Assembly: GCA_017311185.1 (NCBI GenBank)
Contig: JAESUZ010000968.1
Span: 1,339,117-1,403,116 of the forward strand
Length of the DNA: 64,000 bases
Source of the DNA: Proteles cristata cristata
Taxonomy: Eukaryota; Chordata; Mammalia; Carnivora; Hyaenidae
Direction: 5' to 3'
Shown: positions 63,411-64,000 of the stretch, piece by piece
How positions within the stretch are numbered: the stretch's first letter is position 1
Layout: every line of letters begins with the position of its first letter
Position numbers and translations under genes: made by a program
The notes under the pieces: generated by a model
The model's database searches: none
The model's input: only the letters and a program-made list of their open reading frames with translations
What the model was told of the DNA's origin: nothing

Positions 63411-64000
63411 AAAACTCAACAATAAAAAGACAAACGACCTGCTTAAACAAATGGCCAAAGACCTTAACCAACACCTCACCACAAAGAAGGGAGCAAATGA
63501 ATATACGAAGAGATGTTCGACGTTGTGCGTCACCAGGAAACGCAAATTCAAACAACATTGAGGTGCGAGCACACACTGACAAGAATGGCCAAAACCCAGA
63601 CCACTGGCAGCCACCAAGTGCCAGTGAGGGGACATGGAGCATCAGGAGCCCTCGTTCAGTGCGAGTGGGAATGCAGAACAGTGCAGACCCTTTTGAAGAT
63701 GGTGTGGCAGTTTCTTACAAAAGTAAGCATACTCTGACCATACAACGCAGCAATAGCGCTCCTTGGTTTTTACCCAAAGGAATTGAAAACTTAGTCCAAA
63801 CAAAACCTGCACATGGATGTTTAGAACAGCTTTATTTGTTAACTGCCCAAACTTGGAAGCAACCAGAACACCCCTTAGTTGGCAAATGGATAAACTGCGG
63901 TCCCCTCAGACAATGGGCTGGTACTGAGCACTAAAAATGAAATGAGCTGTTGAGCTTTGAAAAGACATGGAGGCACCTTAACTGCATGTTACGGAGAGAG

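Larger units (their letters stand above)
62690..64000 (+). mobile_element. Old L1 (ORF2 3' half), split by two SINEs, runs off the window
   Basis: TTAGACTTCATTAAAATTAA, AAAGGACTGTTATCCAGAAT, TCACCAGGAAACGCAAATTC and CTTAGTCCAAACAAAACCTG follow the order of an old L1 ORF2. It is antisense to HIP1 and full of stops. It continues past 64000. Confidence 0.85.

Overview
This window is nuclear DNA from a carnivore, almost certainly a cat (Felidae). It carries about fifty copies of the tRNA-Lys-derived carnivore SINE. Its head reads GGCGCCTGGGTGGCTCAGTC, it has a CT-rich middle and an AATAAA-type A tail, and the form and density seen here are typical of felids. Young and old L1 fragments, L2, MIR and DNA-transposon relics fill most of the remaining non-coding sequence. 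There are no prokaryotic genes, CRISPR arrays or plasmid features. I cannot tell which felid it is.

The one protein-coding gene I can support is HIP1 (huntingtin-interacting protein 1). It is transcribed on the minus strand, from beyond the right edge to about 21.8 kb. I placed 27 coding exons between 61826 and 25542 by reading splice sites and frame by hand. Together they total 2727 bp, which is 908 codons plus a TAG stop, with phases that match at every junction. They correspond to about residue 129 to the C-terminus of the 1037-residue human protein, with one codon fewer in one exon. The first ~128 residues (start codon and first half of the ANTH domain) lie beyond 64000. In 5' to 3' order the exons encode the rest of the ANTH lipid-binding domain, the clathrin box (LVDMD), the AP-2-binding FDNKF/DPF segment, the long coiled coil, and the I/LWEQ (THATCH) actin-binding domain. 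These parts form an endocytic adaptor joining phosphoinositide membrane, clathrin/AP-2 and actin.

Layout: 1-12.7 kb is repeat-dense and intergenic. About 12.74-13.34 kb is a CpG island with a palindromic RFX-type X-box, probably the promoter of an unidentified transcript. 13.4-21.4 kb is again repeat-rich. 21.8-25.54 kb is the likely HIP1 3' UTR, inside a stretch free of recognisable SINEs that runs from 21.4 to 27.4 kb. 25.5-61.8 kb is the HIP1 exon/intron body. 62.1-64 kb is an old L1 inside the upstream intron, interrupted by SINEs.

I found no undescribed biological system. The best leads are a GC-AG intron in HIP1, a SINE-L1 chimeric retroinsertion in an intron, two nearly identical L1 3' ends cut at almost the same point, inverted SINE pairs tightly flanking HIP1 exons, and the unexplained X-box CpG island.
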